A DNA stretch of 64,000 nt from Amaurobius ferox (GCA_951213105.1 OX578136.1:70906230-70970229), one strand, 5' to 3'; counted from the first letter of the stretch, positions 25,581 to 38,352 are shown. The notes: generated by a model not told the origin, from the letters alone. Numbers and translations: made by a program.

Positions 25581-25616
<36 letters not shown>

Positions 25617-25655
25617 TAATATGTATATATATATATATTTAGAATTTATATATTA

Positions 25656-25695
<40 letters not shown>

Positions 25696-25740
25696 TAATA
25701 TATAAATTCTAAAAATATATATTATGCATATATATATATG
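25499..25740. repeat. Alternating inverted repeats separated by (TA)n
   Basis: The motif ATCAGATAATATATAAATTC and its inverse alternate along the tract (about 25500, 25563, 25612, 25641 and 25691), with (TA)n between them and ATATATTATGCATATA blocks at both ends. The whole tract is close to a nested palindrome. Confidence 0.85.
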
Positions 25741-27408
25741 TATTACCCGACACAGAAATTACTAAATCCTACAAGGACTTCATTTATATAATTATCAGTT
25801 TCCACGTGTCGTCTATAATTGTCTCTATAGTTCTCAAACCGATCAACTGTCTACCATATAACCTCAACTTCATCAGGTTAGTAATCTTCACACTTTTGAT
25901 TTTCAACAGGACGGAGCACCAAGCTAATATGCCCTGTACCACGCTTTCTTGGTTGTTGAATTTGCCGTGGAAGATCTCAACCATAGTCAGAAAGTTCAGC
26001 TGATTTAACATTATTAATTTTCCGTTTTGCTTGCTGTATCATTAACTCTGAAGCGTACCGTAAAATTCAACAGTTATTCAACGATAACAAGCACACGCAC
26101 ATACACACACGCACATACATATACATTTGTCATATAATTAATATTATTTCACAATAAAAAAGTTATTTTAGGATTATCCTGCATACTGATACTTCGAAAA
26201 GGACTTTAATTATGGCAGCTTATGCCCGTTAAAAATAATTTTCGTAACTATCAACTTCCATTTCTGAATCGATATCGCTTAGCAAAAGACTATATTTTTT
26301 CATATATACTTCCTTTCCATTTCACATTGTTAATTTCAAATCTATACATTTATCTTGCATTCCTTCTTGCATAGATTATAGGGACATTTGGTTCCCTATG
26401 TTCCTTAAATAACAACTTGCCCTTGATAAGAATCATTAATCTTTTAAATGTAATCGAATGTCACAGTAAAACGGGTTCCAATTCGAGGAAAATGTATTAC
26501 TAATATCCAAATAAAATAAATAAAGGCTTTCATTTCCGTGTCCTATGGTAAAATACAATACTTCTTGCAAATATAATATATGCTTTTCATGTTTTCATAA
26601 GAAAATTCATTTGAGTAAATACTGATTGGAATATTCAAATGTCGTATAAAGAAGAGGATTACTTTATAAGCATTTCTTTAGGGAATTTAAAAACAGACTT
26701 TTAGATTAAATATTAAAAGATAATATCATATGTTTGTGTATGTTGCCCGTAGCTGAAAACCTGAGCCCTACAGCTATGAATTTAGGTGCTGATATATCTG
26801 TACTAAGACGACGGTGCACCTCAAAGCTATTTGTTAGATTCGAATTAGTTTTTGAATTTTTCACTGTTGAAGCATTGGATTTTTTAAAGACAGTGTATCG
26901 CTTATAGTTCTATGCTTTACATGTTAAGACTGAAATTTAAACAAAAATGTTAAATCGAATTTGCCCTTAAATTTTGCCCATAGATATACAGCAGAATACA
27001 TAGTTCGACAAAGAAATGTTTGAGAAAAATGGGAAATTTTGAAGAATCTTGCATATTTTACAGTTTCTAAATAGAAAGTAAATTTTTACTTCTTTTAGAC
27101 ATACTTTTTGATAAAAATTAAAAATTAAATTATCTTGTTAATATTGTACGATTTACTGAACTAGGTTATGGTACGTTTAATTAAGAAAATTGCGCTATTT
27201 TTGCACTATAAGAAGTCATGCATTGTCGGTTCTCCTTTCCCTTAAATTTTAAGAACACTAATGTGGTGAAAATAAATTATATTATAGTATAAAAGCAATT
27301 GTCGTTGCAGACTGATACAAACCCATCCTCTCCGAAATCCGGCTTCACCTAGAAAAAGCTAAATATCCTAAATGAAAACAAATTAACATACAGGGCACTA
27401 AATTCATG
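25741..27408. other. AT-rich spacer without recognised gene
   Basis: A CA-rich stretch at about 26090-26125 and otherwise unassigned sequence. The overlapping opposite-strand frames at 25784-26011 are mirror images with no motif. Confidence 0.45.
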
Positions 27409-27424
27409 ACACGTTATATACTTT

Positions 27425-27543
27425 GCCAACGGCCTTACCGTTCTGAAAACACAGGTTCTCGTTAGATCACCGAAGTCAAGCAGCATCGGGCGCGGTTAGT
27501 ACTTGGGTGGGTGACCACCTGGGAACACCGCGTGCTGTTGGCA
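27425..27543 (+). rRNA. 5S rRNA-like SINE head (retrotransposed, not a cluster gene)
   Basis: About 119 nt matching the metazoan 5S rRNA pattern along its length: GCCAACGGCC at the start, TTCTCGTTAGATCACCGAAG, GTCAAGCAGCATCGGGC, TACTTGGGTGGGTGACCACC, TGGGAACACCGCGTGCTGTTGG at the end. The internal control region is present. There is no T-run terminator right after it; sequence continues into the SINE, and the flanking duplication shows it is part of an inserted element. Confidence 0.8.
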
Positions 27544-27811
27544 TATTTCGGGCGCGGTAGCCCGGTGGTTTGCGCGCTGGATTTGCACGCTGCCACAACT
27601 GCCGCCGTGTTCAAGCGGAGTACGATCACGTTAAACATGTGGGTCCGTAAGTCCTTCCGAGAGGTTGGTGGCAGGGGAAGAAGGTACGGTCCCTGTGGAT
27701 GTCTCCCCCACTGAGTTCCGGTCTAAATTGGGCGGCACTTCCCGGCTATCCAAACGGTTACCTTACACCTTTCTCGTAGGTCGAACGGTCTGGGTCTCAA
27801 CAACAACAACA
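27425..27811 (+). mobile_element. Chimeric 5S rRNA-tRNA SINE, full form
   Basis: Three parts in order: a near-complete 5S rRNA-like head (27425-27543), a tRNA-like unit from about 27550 (GGGCGCGGTAGCCCGGTGGT carries an A-box-like TAGCCCGGTGG), and a family-specific body (ACGATCACGTTAAACATGTG, TCCTTCCGAGAGGTTGGTGG, GTTACCTTACACC) ending in TCTCAACAACAACAAC. ACACGTTATATACTT at 27409-27423 and ACATGTTATATACTT at 27809-27823 form a target-site duplication with one mismatch. It encloses the entire 5S-tRNA-body unit, so the three parts moved together. SINEs are transcribed by RNA polymerase III and copied by a partner LINE. Confidence 0.85.
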
Positions 27812-28224
27812 TGTTATATACTTCACTTAATTTTATTTATGTAATCTCTTATCTTTCATTTTAAACTTATATTTCAAAATTGCAAAAAAAAAAAATATAT
27901 TCAAAAGTATTTAATAATAATTACTTTAACAAAAACATTTTTTTATGTCCTAACTTCTTCTGGGATATGTATGATGACGAACGCGATTTTTACGACATTC
28001 GTTTTTTACCGTTGATTAAAATGTATCTCATGTGCGCTAAATATGTCATACATGATAACATCTTGGTTGTACATCTTAAAACTGTAGTCGATAAAGTTGG
28101 CTGGGAACTAGGCTCAATTCGCTCACAGGGACAGCTTGTTTAACAAATTCTTATCAATTTTCATTTTCAGCCATCCTTTTTCGACTGTTCATGTCTCGAA
28201 CTCTCATGTCTGGAACTTTAAAGA

Positions 28225-28345
28225 AAAGCAACGTCAGAAGGCCATGGTCATAAAGCAGAAGCTATTTAGAAATGAACAAAATGTTTGTTAAACGAGTTTG
28301 GCTTTTGTGCGTGGAACTACAGGCGCTATTGTTCTTGTTAGACTT
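28225..28345 (+). repeat. Direct repeat, copy 1 of 2
   Basis: About 120 bp containing AAGCAGAAGCTATTTAGAAA and ATGTTTGTTAAACGAGTTTGG, found again at 29222-29340 at about 85-90% identity by eye. No coding sense recognised. Confidence 0.75.
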
Positions 28346-29221
28346 TGTCATGAACTGGAACTTTAAGAGTGTTTTTTTTTATTTTGAGTAACTTCTCGTC
28401 ACCTTGTAGCTCTTCCTTCGAATTCTTCCTCTGGCGGCTATTGGCTCACTGTTTGGCGTATCCCCATAGTTCTGCGTTAAATGGATCGAGAGACACTGGG
28501 GCTAACTGCCAGAAGTCATCATAGTTAACTAGGATTTGGAGCTTGTTCGTTATGCCTGGCAACTTTTATGATGTCCCAATAAATTAAATTTTAACGTCAC
28601 TTTAGCGCCTGGCTGGCTAAGTATATTGTCCTAAGTCTTGTAAAACGTATTGCTTTATTTTTAGCTTCCAGCCATTATATTTGATAAAAAAATGTTTTCA
28701 TTAGAACTATATTAACGTGGAACTGAATTGTTACGCATTTTGTGCGTTCTTTACATTTTTTGAACAGATTAAGGTTCAAGTATGTCGACGTTGTTCAAAA
28801 GTCAATTCAAAGAACCCGAGTTTGCTTCTGCAGTCAGACGGCATTAGAACGTAATCTGAAAATCATTGAAAGCGTATCTTGGCGTCCAAGGAAGCGTACC
28901 TTTTAATTTTTCTCATGAGCGTCCCTGTTGTTACAGACTGACAATATATATATTTCCACAAGACTCATTTGCTGGCAATTCTTTATCATATTATCCTTCT
29001 TTCTATTCTTGATTCCAAATGTGTTATATACTGGTAAACCCAAAGCCGGAACTATATTATCTAACCTGTTCTTTTTTTAGAGAAATATATACTCTGATCT
29101 GCCTAGATTGCAACCCTCTACCAGACAACTGCGTTCCTTCCAAGCATATTTTATGTAACCTGAGTACAAGCATTTCAACTGAAATTAACACTTGCTGAAA
29201 ACACATTTTCTCAATTTGTTG

Positions 29222-29340
29222 CTACGTCAGAAGTTCATGGTCGTAAAACAGAAGCTATTTAGAAAAGAACAAAATGTTTGTTAAACGAGTTTGGCTTTCG
29301 TACGTGGAATTACAAAGGCTATTCTGCTTGTTAAAGTTTA
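29222..29340 (+). repeat. Direct repeat, copy 2 of 2
   Basis: Second copy of the 28225-28345 sequence, same orientation, about 1 kb away. The intervening kilobase holds no recognised gene. Confidence 0.75.
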
Positions 29341-29640
29341 CCATGTTGCAATAGAGGAGTTCTCTCTATCGATCGACACGCTTGTAATATGATTCTTAAT
29401 TCTAAAAATAAAATTTGAGAATTTAAAAAAAATCGTCTGCTTGCTGCTCCATCCAAAACGCCCAGTCACCAATCAGCTTTCTTTTTCCAGCGTTTAAGAC
29501 ACTTCCAAACTATGCAAAATGTAGTGCCCGTTATAAAAAATTCATTTTGTTAGATGTATGTCATAATGCTGGAAAAAAGATAGTATTTATGCACATACAA
29601 TTTGTCCCATAAATAAAATATCTCTTTGTAAGTGTCATGT

Positions 29641-30637
29641 TATTACTTTCCTTATATACATAATGTATAAGGAAAGTATTGTGACGGGGTGGAAAATTCG
29701 AATTCGAGTTTTCGACGGGAGAGCACGTTTCAAGCATCCCTGATCACGAATCAAACATTTTTGAAGTGATGTCTCTGTGTGTGTGTGTGTGTGTGTGTGA
29801 AAGTATGTGTGTGTGTGTGTGTGTGAAAGTATGTGTGTGTGTGTGTGTGAAAGTATGTGTGTGTGTCAGTGGGTCTGTGGAGACGATAACTGACGAACGA
29901 ATGGACCGATTTGAACCAAGTTTGGTGCAAAAATCACAATCCGTAAACACTGGAAGCCTATTGTTTTTATACGCAATCGAATGTTCAGAACCCCCTAAAT
30001 TTTCGAATGAAATTTTGAAAAAACCGTCAAAAAATCAGAACCACTAATAAAGTTACGCAAATAGACATTTCTTATGTAATTTTTCATTAGAAAACGATTG
30101 ACATAAATTTTAGAACGCTAACACGAGCCGTTCTCGAGAAATTGTACATTTAAAAAAAATATATCAAAAAGTTATATAAAATAAAAAAAAAAAATTCCTA
30201 TTGATAAACATGTTCACTTTTCATATGTAATACCATGCGATAAATTGGGTGACATCATTCTCGTGGATCTATCTCGTTCCATTCATGATAAAAGATACTC
30301 TGAGTAATATTTTGTATTTGAACGCCAATAGTCATTTATCTGCTGTAAGAATAACTTATTTCTTAGTGCATAACGCTTGGCGAGATTTTGGCGACGAATT
30401 TGGCGGAATGTTGCCAACATGGCGACTTTTTGAAATGTTGCCAAATTAACGAAAATCTCGCCAAATTGATAAAAATGACGCTAAATCAATGAAAATGACG
30501 ACTAAATGTTGAAAATTTAATGTCTTGGAAAGAATATTAGTATCTACTATAAGAAAAACCTATTTTTTTACTGTAAAAGTAGTAAATTCATTACATTATA
30601 TAAGGAAAGTCATGTGTTGCCCACATCAGATTTTTTT
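29641..30637 (+). mobile_element. Family H repeat, copy B
   Basis: Near-full plus-strand copy. It has the 5' palindrome, a GT tract in three blocks separated by AAAGTA (29776-29870), the conserved middle, the GGCGAGATTTTGGCG/AAAATCTCGCC inverted region (30380-30460), the subterminal TATATAAGGAAAG (30597-30609) and the ATGTGTTGCCCACAT terminal hairpin before a T run. Confidence 0.8.
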
Positions 30638-31280
30638 CTCTTTGGCTTTCGTGCTATAGCAAGAGAATTCAAATGCATCAGTTTAAAAGAAACTTTTGAG
30701 GCTCTTTGGTATTAACACATTGTGTTAAAATGCAGCGCAAAAAGTCAGCAAAAATAATTTTAATATATTTCTTAGAATTTTAATATAAAATTTTGAGGAT
30801 TTTATAACTGTCACTAAACCATTCCAAAATACAACTCTAGAACGTTTATTTCTTATTTGAAATCGATAACATAAGATATGAATAAATATTATGCGAAAGG
30901 ATTAGAAAGCGGCATTTGCATATCGAAAATCAATATATCTCTTTACATTGAGATACGCCAATCGAAAATAATTTCGGAGTTCAAAATGGTCACATTCTTT
31001 TAAATTTCTAAATATTTCCTAAATACCTTAAAGAGCATATCATTATTAAATTTTGCACTACGACTGACACGACAAACCAAAGAGACATAAATCTATACTA
31101 AGCAATCTGCAATTCAAAACTTTATTTATGACAATTTAATGATAACCATTTATAATATACTGGTTTCCAATAATACAAAATGTGGTAAATGTTGCAGGCA
31201 TTTAAACCATTTTATCGGAAATGTATTAACTTTTATGATAAAATAAATTTTCTCCTGCAAAATGTGTGATTTATATACTC
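30638..31280. other. AT-rich spacer without recognised gene
   Basis: Nothing identifiable. Confidence 0.45.
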
Positions 31281-31869
31281 ATAACTCTTAATTTACAATA
31301 CTAATCTTTAGTGTTGATCTTTACTTTAACTAATCTAGTGTTACCTCACTTATAAATGATACCTGACCAAATTTTTTCTCAACGAACTTGTGTGTAGATC
31401 GCAAGTTATTGTTGAAAACCGTCTGGGGCTGCAGTTCTGTGTTGAAATTATTTAGTTGGTCATATTTTCCTGTGGCAATTATTTTAAGGATTATATAACA
31501 TGCTTTATTACATTATTCTGCAGGCCGCCATTTCCTGCTAAAATTGTTCTGCAGGTTCGTTTAAAATAATTTGACATAACTCTTAATTTACAATACTAAT
31601 CTTTAGTGTTGACCTTTACTTTAACTAATCTAGTGTTACCTCACTTATAAATGATACCTGACCAAATTTTCTCTCAATGAACTTGTGTGTAGATCGTAAG
31701 TTATTGTTGAAAACCGTCTGGGGCTGCAGTTCTGTGTTGAAATTATTTAGTTGGTCTATTTTCCTGTGGCAATTATTTTAAGGATTATATAACATGCATT
31801 ATTACATTATTCCGCAGGCCGCCATTTCCTGCTAAAATTGTTCTGTAGGTTCGTTTAAAATAATTTGAC
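31281..31869 (+). repeat. Two-copy tandem duplication, 295 bp period
   Basis: Units 31281-31575 and 31576-31869 are nearly identical (a few substitutions and short indels). Each runs from ATAACTCTTAATTTACAATA through CGTCTGGGGCTGCAGTTCTG to TTCGTTTAAAATAATTTGAC. High identity suggests a recent event. No open frame of note. Confidence 0.95.
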
Positions 31870-32703
31870 AAATAGTTTATATTATTTCTCATTATTGTTA
31901 TCATTTAGCTGTAAATAAATATATTTGTTAGTAAAACATACTACATATATGTAACGGTATCATCTGGTTTCGGATGTAAAGTAAGCCTCCCTGATCAAGA
32001 TAAATGAGAGAGAGCAAAAGACAAGACAATTTCTGCTACTAAATATGTACAATTTTAGAAAATGAAGATTTTGTTCAAAATTTCAATTTTCTTTAGTGTC
32101 ACATTCAAAAATGTTTTCCAACTGTTTTGTAGTATAGGACATGGAAAAATAACAATATACTTACACATCTTTGTTTGCTTAACGCTATAGAATTCTGACT
32201 TTTGAGTTTTCTTCAACTAGATATACACGTATGCTTGATTTGCCTTACTTGAAGCTTTTCATAATCTGAAAAAAGGGAAGTATAATTGTAAATACACAAC
32301 TTTACTCAAGCAACTTTATGACGATCTAGCTGGCTGTACTATAATTTTAACATTTCTGTTTTATATTCTTAGTCCTTTGAGACTCTTCTAAAATGCTTAG
32401 TCCTGTTTAATCCTTTTATGAAATAGCTGTCCTGTTTTATGGCCCTTCAACTTGCTGTTTGTTCAATGCTTTTAAATTGTTTGGGCTGCTCCTTGTTATG
32501 CTTTCTGATTGGTTCTTTCTTTTAGAACCTTTTTCCTGGTTGGGCTCCGAAATGTGTCCTTAAGGGAAAAAAACAGGCATCGGCTCATGATGATTCTTTC
32601 AGTCCCCAAGACAAGATTTTCCTATAAAGTAATAAGTAGCTAAGACTTTCCCTATAAACTAATAACAAGCTAAAAGCTTCTCATTATTATATCTCAATAA
32701 TAA

Positions 32704-32812
32704 AAATACTTCTTAATAAAATTACTTAAAATTAAATAAAAATACTTAAAATTAAATAAAAATACTTAAAATTAAATAAAAATACTTAAAATTAAATAAA
32801 AGTATTTCTTAA
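32704..32812 (+). repeat. Tandem repeat, AAATACTTAAAATTAAAT unit
   Basis: About five copies of an approximately 21 bp A-rich unit. Confidence 0.85.
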
Positions 32813-33531
32813 TATACTAATCGAAATAAATGTGTTAAATTTTTACTCATCATTCAGCTATTTCTAGAAATATAGTTTTCTGTATGGAGGAATAACAACA
32901 AAATATGTTTTCAATATGTCGATATGTTTCAAGTTATAAAAAGGATGTAAATTTTCATATCTCTTTATATTAATAATATTCTACATTTTATTATTTGTAC
33001 TGTTTCAGCCACAAATCGTAAAATATCCCAAGAACGGTGCATATTAATATCTTGTAAATAATTTCAAACATTCATCTATCCAATTCTCTATAAAATTATG
33101 ATCCTTAAATTCATATTATATTTCAAAATTATTACTTTTCCTTGGCTGGCAGTATAATGTACGAGAAGTATTGAAGCAATGTCGAAAAGTGTTATTTGTA
33201 TCATAGCTGAATTTATACATTCCAAGTTCACATGGTATTGCACCAAAAAGTTTTATGATGATATCTGTATGAAGTTAGGTATTATATATTTGTGGATGTG
33301 AGTTGGTGAGTCGTTGCAGAAACGATTCGTGTGAAAAAAAGCTCAAAAATTGAGCGTTATACAATAGCTAAATAACTAAGTCGAATGTTAAAAAATTGCT
33401 TCGTGATATATTGGAGCCTAGCCAGAACCATGATTATATCAAATTACATAGCCGTGAGTTGCTCGGATTTTCCACTACATCACCAACAGACGAACGGACC
33501 AACAGAAGAATGGACTAACAGACAATCACCT

Positions 33532-33667
33532 TTATTACTTTCCTTCTATACATATAATGTATAAGGAAAGTATTGTGACGGGGTCGAATATTCGAATTCG
33601 AGTTTTCGACGGGAGAGCACGTTTCAAGCATCCCTGAACACGAATCAGACGTTTTTGAGATGATGTC

Positions 33668-33702
<35 letters not shown>

Positions 33703-34516
33703 GTCTGTGGAGGCGATAACTGAATAACGAATGGACCGGTTCGAATGATTATTTGTACAAAAATTACGCTCCATGAATACTGAAAGCCTATTGTTTTTAT
33801 ACGCAATCGCATGTTCAGAACTCCTCCTAAATTTCCGAGTGAAATTATGAAAAAATCCTCAAAAAATCAAAACCTTTAATAAAGATACGAAAATAGTCAA
33901 ACATTCATTACAAAACGATTCAAATAAATTTTAGAACACTAGCATGAACCGTACTTGAGATATTGTACATTTTGCAAAAAAATATCAAAAAGCCATATAA
34001 AATTGAAAAAATATATTATCTATTATTGAAATATGTTCACTTTTCATAAGTAACATCATGCGATAAATTGGGTGACATCATCCTCGTGGATCTAGCTAGT
34101 TCCATTCATGAAACAATATACTTTATGTAATACTTTTGTATTTGGACGCCAATAGTCAGTTATCTGCTACAAGAATAACTTATTTATTATATTTATTGAT
34201 AAAAATGACGCTAATTCAATAAAAATGACGACTAGATGATGAAGTGATTATTAAAATATATTAATATTTGGACTATATCGCTTATTGAGGATGCTATCAA
34301 TATTGATGATTGTTTAGAGATGTGCGAAGTATAAGTTAATTGAGTAATTTGAAATAGTTTTACATGTTGTCATCCTGATTCGCCCAATGTACAATTCAAT
34401 GATAAAAATACAGCACCGTGGATCTTATACATCATGTTTTTTGTTTTTTCTTGTAAAGCTAGTAAATTCATTGCTTTATATAAGGAAAGGCATGTGCTGC
34501 CCGCATCAGATTTTTT
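33532..34516 (+). mobile_element. Family H repeat, copy C (variant 3' half)
   Basis: The 5' half matches other H copies (palindrome, GT tract at 33672-33700, conserved middle). The GGCGA inverted region is replaced: from about 34255 it carries a module with GCTTATTGAGGATGCTATCAA and CATGTTGTCATCC. It then rejoins the standard end (TATATAAGGAAAG, GCTGCCCGCATCAGATTTTTT). The same module occurs in minus orientation at 40737-41160, defining a subfamily. Confidence 0.75.
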
Positions 34517-34686
34517 ATATTATATACGGATCCATGAGGAAATTGAGTGTAGCCTCTTACTTTAGAAATTTTATATACACTATCAGAAAAATCGGCTTTA
34601 TTGTCAAGATATGCGCGAATTCAATATAATATATGGAAGCTCAAAAGAACATATAAGCACCATCATTGTAAAAATGGCCTCATTTC

Positions 34687-34764
34687 ATCACAGCATTTAT
34701 CCCCTTAATAACATTTATCCCCCTAATAACATCATATGCATTTTTCCCCCTAATAACATAGAAA
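34687..34764 (+). repeat. Tandem repeat, TCCCCCTAATAACAT unit
   Basis: Three imperfect copies of a unit carrying TCCCCCTAATAACAT. Confidence 0.7.
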
Positions 34765-35122
34765 TTGAGTCTTAAAATCAACAATAAATGACAATAGTAA
34801 TTCCATCGGTAGACAATAATGTGTCTACCAAAGTAATAAAATTGTAGATCACAAAACATGACATTACGTCATGCTATGGATTACTCTGTGCAAGATGAAA
34901 TCTCAAAATCAGATAATTGTGATGCATTTAATGATGAATAGAAACTTGAGTAATATTATTCATCAACATAATGGAATCGCCATTACATACCATTGTATTG
35001 CTAATATTGGAAATATTTTCTATAAAACCATGTGGTAAAATTAAAATTAAGACATTCCGAAACAATATAAAATACTAACTAAATCATTTCCTCTAATAAA
35101 AAATACATAAGCTTAATTAAAA

Positions 35123-35395
35123 AAACTACTTTTTCGACCCAGACCTTTTGACCTACCCGAAAGTGTAAGGTATCTATTTGAACGGCTGGGAAAGTGCCAA
35201 CCAATTTAGAATGAAATCCAGTAGGGGCTACATCTACTGGGACCGTACCCCATTCCCCTACCATAAATCTCTCGGATGGACCACACACGTAACGTGCCTA
35301 TACTCCGCGTGAACTCGGGGATAATTTGGACATAGTGAGAATAGAACTCTTGTCGCCCGAGTGCAATACCCTTCGCTAACTTCATTGTCCCACCC
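35123..35395 (-). mobile_element. tRNA-headed SINE copy, diverged
   Basis: Read on the minus strand: a degenerate tRNA-like head (GTATTGCACTCGGGCGACAAG), then body blocks (TCCGAGAGATTTATGGTAGG, GGTACGGTCCCAGTAGATG, ACCTTACACTTTCGGGTAGG) and a 3' end GGTCTGGGTCG. It lacks the 5S head. The 69-codon frame across it (35079-35288) is not a gene. Confidence 0.75.
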
Positions 35396-36541
35396 TAAAT
35401 AAGGTTGAATTTATACAAAATAAGGTGAAATTGCATTAAAATGCATTTTGACCCTTTTTTGTATAAAATATCAATATGTAAATGGGGCAAAGGTAATCAA
35501 AAGTGGAAAAAGAAAGAGCCACCAAAATGCTAAAGCAGTCAAAAAGATTTACTAAAAAATATCGTGTATTTTCTACTCGTAGACATCTATACTATCTATG
35601 CTACTTGTTTTACTCCTTAGTCTTAAATCATCCATTGCTGGAAGTGAAGAATATATCTGCTTATCCGATGGTGATAAGCCTACTGAAATAAAATTAGTTT
35701 TTTATTAGAGTATTAATTTTCCTTCTACGAATTCCTTAATATTAGTATTTCAACATTTTCAGTTTGAAGCTTCAATCTGCAGCAACAAAAACGTAAGTCG
35801 CATGTATGCAAATTACATATTACCTAATTATTCTTGCTCTAATAAGGCTATCATCATAACATTTGGCACACTTTTCAGTAAAATTGCATTGATTGAGCAT
35901 GCACCATTAACTTATGGAGGTGAAAAAAGATACTTCCATTTAAGAACTTGTGCAAAACTTAGTTTGCTCTTTTTTCTTCTAAAAACTATGTCAATGGTGA
36001 TTACCATTATGTTCTTCCGAGGAATTCATAACTTTACAAAGTACAGAAATTTTTATTAATGCTCAAGAAAGTGAAATTATTTTATATATACATACAGATG
36101 TATTGATATATTTTGTATATTTGTTATTTTAGTATTTTTTTAAAACGAAAATTCTATGAACAATTTTACCATGAAGAAAATAGTAAAATTCAAAATACAA
36201 GATCTGTACCATACCAAGATCTGTCCAATACTTATATTTTCTGATTAATATATGAAATATGAGAGAAACAATGCTTTATGTGCATGCATCCCAAACGGTT
36301 TAGGACATTTGCTTGTATCTATAAGTTACACGTCTTAATATAGTGACTTAATTTTTTTGCATTTTCAAGTTAAATCACTTCTATATTTATCAGTCGTTTT
36401 CATTTCTAACTGATTAAATTTTTTTAACACTTAAAAACTTCTCGCAAGCTTTTCCCTACCAGAAAGTCACATACAAGCATATTTAGAGAAACATTTTATA
36501 CAAGTATATATATTTCAATATTTTAAATATTCCTGTATATG
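35396..36541. other. AT-rich spacer without recognised gene
   Basis: Two open frames (35503-35691, 35802-36059) lack motifs. The second has hydrophobic stretches but no family resemblance I can name. Confidence 0.4.
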
Positions 36542-36828
36542 GTAATTTAACCCGTCTGCACATATTTACATAGCCTTATTTCTATTGAAATACCCCCCAT
36601 AATTGCTATGTAAATAGCACGTGATTTTTACATAATTTTACATGTGTTTTGTAATTTAACCCGCCCGTAAACATTTAAAGAACCTTATTTCCATTGGAAT
36701 AACCCATTATTGCTATATAAATAACACGTGCATTTAACATGTGTTAGCTAATTTAACCCGTCCATAAACATTTACAGAACCTTATTTCCATTGCAATACC
36801 ACATAATTGCTATATAAATAACACGGGT
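36542..36828 (+). repeat. Three-copy tandem repeat, ~98-109 bp
   Basis: Units start at 36542, 36651 and about 36749 with TAATTTAACCCGYC. Each includes AACCTTATTTCYATTG, AATACCMCATAATTGCTAT and AAATARCACGTG. The third is shorter. Copies are moderately diverged. Confidence 0.9.
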
Positions 36829-37251
36829 TTTTTAATGATGCCATGCTGCAATTATATATGGCTTATATAACTAAATGAAAGGGAAATCCATTCAATAAAA
36901 GAAACCTGATTATTTGACCTTCTAGAAATAGAAGACATATTAAAATTCTAGAAGCACACCATCAAAAAATAACTCTCTCTGTATGGTTTCGCGTACGACT
37001 TTCCTCTTAGACACTTTCATCACGTGTATGCAACTCTAAAAGGAAAACTAAGATTTTTACATAAACATAAACGACCAGAACGGGAGTCGGTATTATGCTA
37101 TAGGGTTTGCGATTTTTTATTTCTGATTTCACAAATTGTTCGAGCGCTTTCAACAATCGTTTTCGATATTCATGCTACAATATTTTTCAAAGAATGTACG
37201 TACAGGAAATAATAATCCCTAACAGGGACATCTGTACACCTGATGTGATAT

Positions 37252-38226
37252 AAAAAAATCTGATGTGGGGAACACAGGACTTTCCTTATATAATGCAATG
37301 AATTTACTAATTTTACAGTAAAAAAAATAGGTTTTTCTTATAATAGAATTTTCGACATTAACTTTCAACAATTTTCTTATCGAAGAATTTTCGACAATTT
37401 CCTTATAATAGAATTTTCGTTAATTAGTCTTCATTTTCATTGATTTAGTGTCATGTTTATCCATTTGGCGATATTTTCGTTAATTTGGCAACAATTCAAA
37501 ACTCGCCAAGTTGCCAACATTCCGCCAAATTCGTCGCCAAAATCTCGCCAAGCGTTATGGACGAAGAAATAAGTTATTCTTATAGCAGATAAATCACTAT
37601 TGGCATTCAAATACAAAAGTATTACTCAAATTGCCTTTTCTCATGAATGGAACGAGCTAGATCCACGAGAATGATGTCATCAAATTTATCGCATGATATT
37701 ACATATGAAAAGTGAAAATGTTTCTCAACAGTTAATATTTTTTTTAATTTATGGGATTTTTTGATACATTTATTTGAAAAATGTCCAATATCTCGAGAAC
37801 GACTCATGCTAGCGTTCTAAAGTTTATGTCAATCGTTTTTTAAAGAAAACTTACATAAGAAATGTTTAATTGCGTAACTTTATTAAAGGTTTTGATTTTT
37901 TGATGATTTTTTTTTTAAATTTTACTCGAAAATTTAGGGGGGAGGTTCTGGACATTCGATTATGTTTAAAAACAATAATCTTCCAGTATTCACGGATTGT
38001 GATTTTTATACCAAATTTCATTTGAATCGCTCTATTTGTTCGTGAGATATCGTCTCCACAGACTCACTGACACACACACACACACACACACAGACATCAG
38101 CTCAAAAATGTTTGAGTTGTGATCAGGGATGCTTGAAACGTGCTTTCCCGTCGATATCTCGAATTCGAATTTTCGATCCTGTCACAATACATTCCTTATA
38201 CATTATGTATATAAGGAACGTGATAA
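37252..38226 (-). mobile_element. Family H repeat, copy D
   Basis: Minus-strand copy: TCTGATGTGGGG at the left, TTGGCG-rich inverted region (37450-37555), conserved middle, CA tract (38066-38092), and the inverted 5' palindrome CATTATGTATATAAGGAAC at the right. It lies in opposite orientation to copy E, about 480 bp away. Confidence 0.8.
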
Positions 38227-38352
38227 TTTTGTAAATATAATGCACATTTTATACTTCTATCATAACGTGTAAATTACAGCTTAGAAAACAGTATTTTATC
38301 TTCGATCACTGTATGCTGCCTTACATTCAACGTTTTCAGATATATTTATCTG

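Noticed and set aside
27425..27543. Functional 5S rRNA gene
   Set aside because: It lacks an immediate T-run terminator, continues into SINE sequence, is single, and lies inside a target-site duplication.
27511..27714. ORFs over SINE bodies (also 47000-47212, 35079-35288, 50262-50492)
   Set aside because: They translate non-coding SINE sequence and are not shared in frame between copies.
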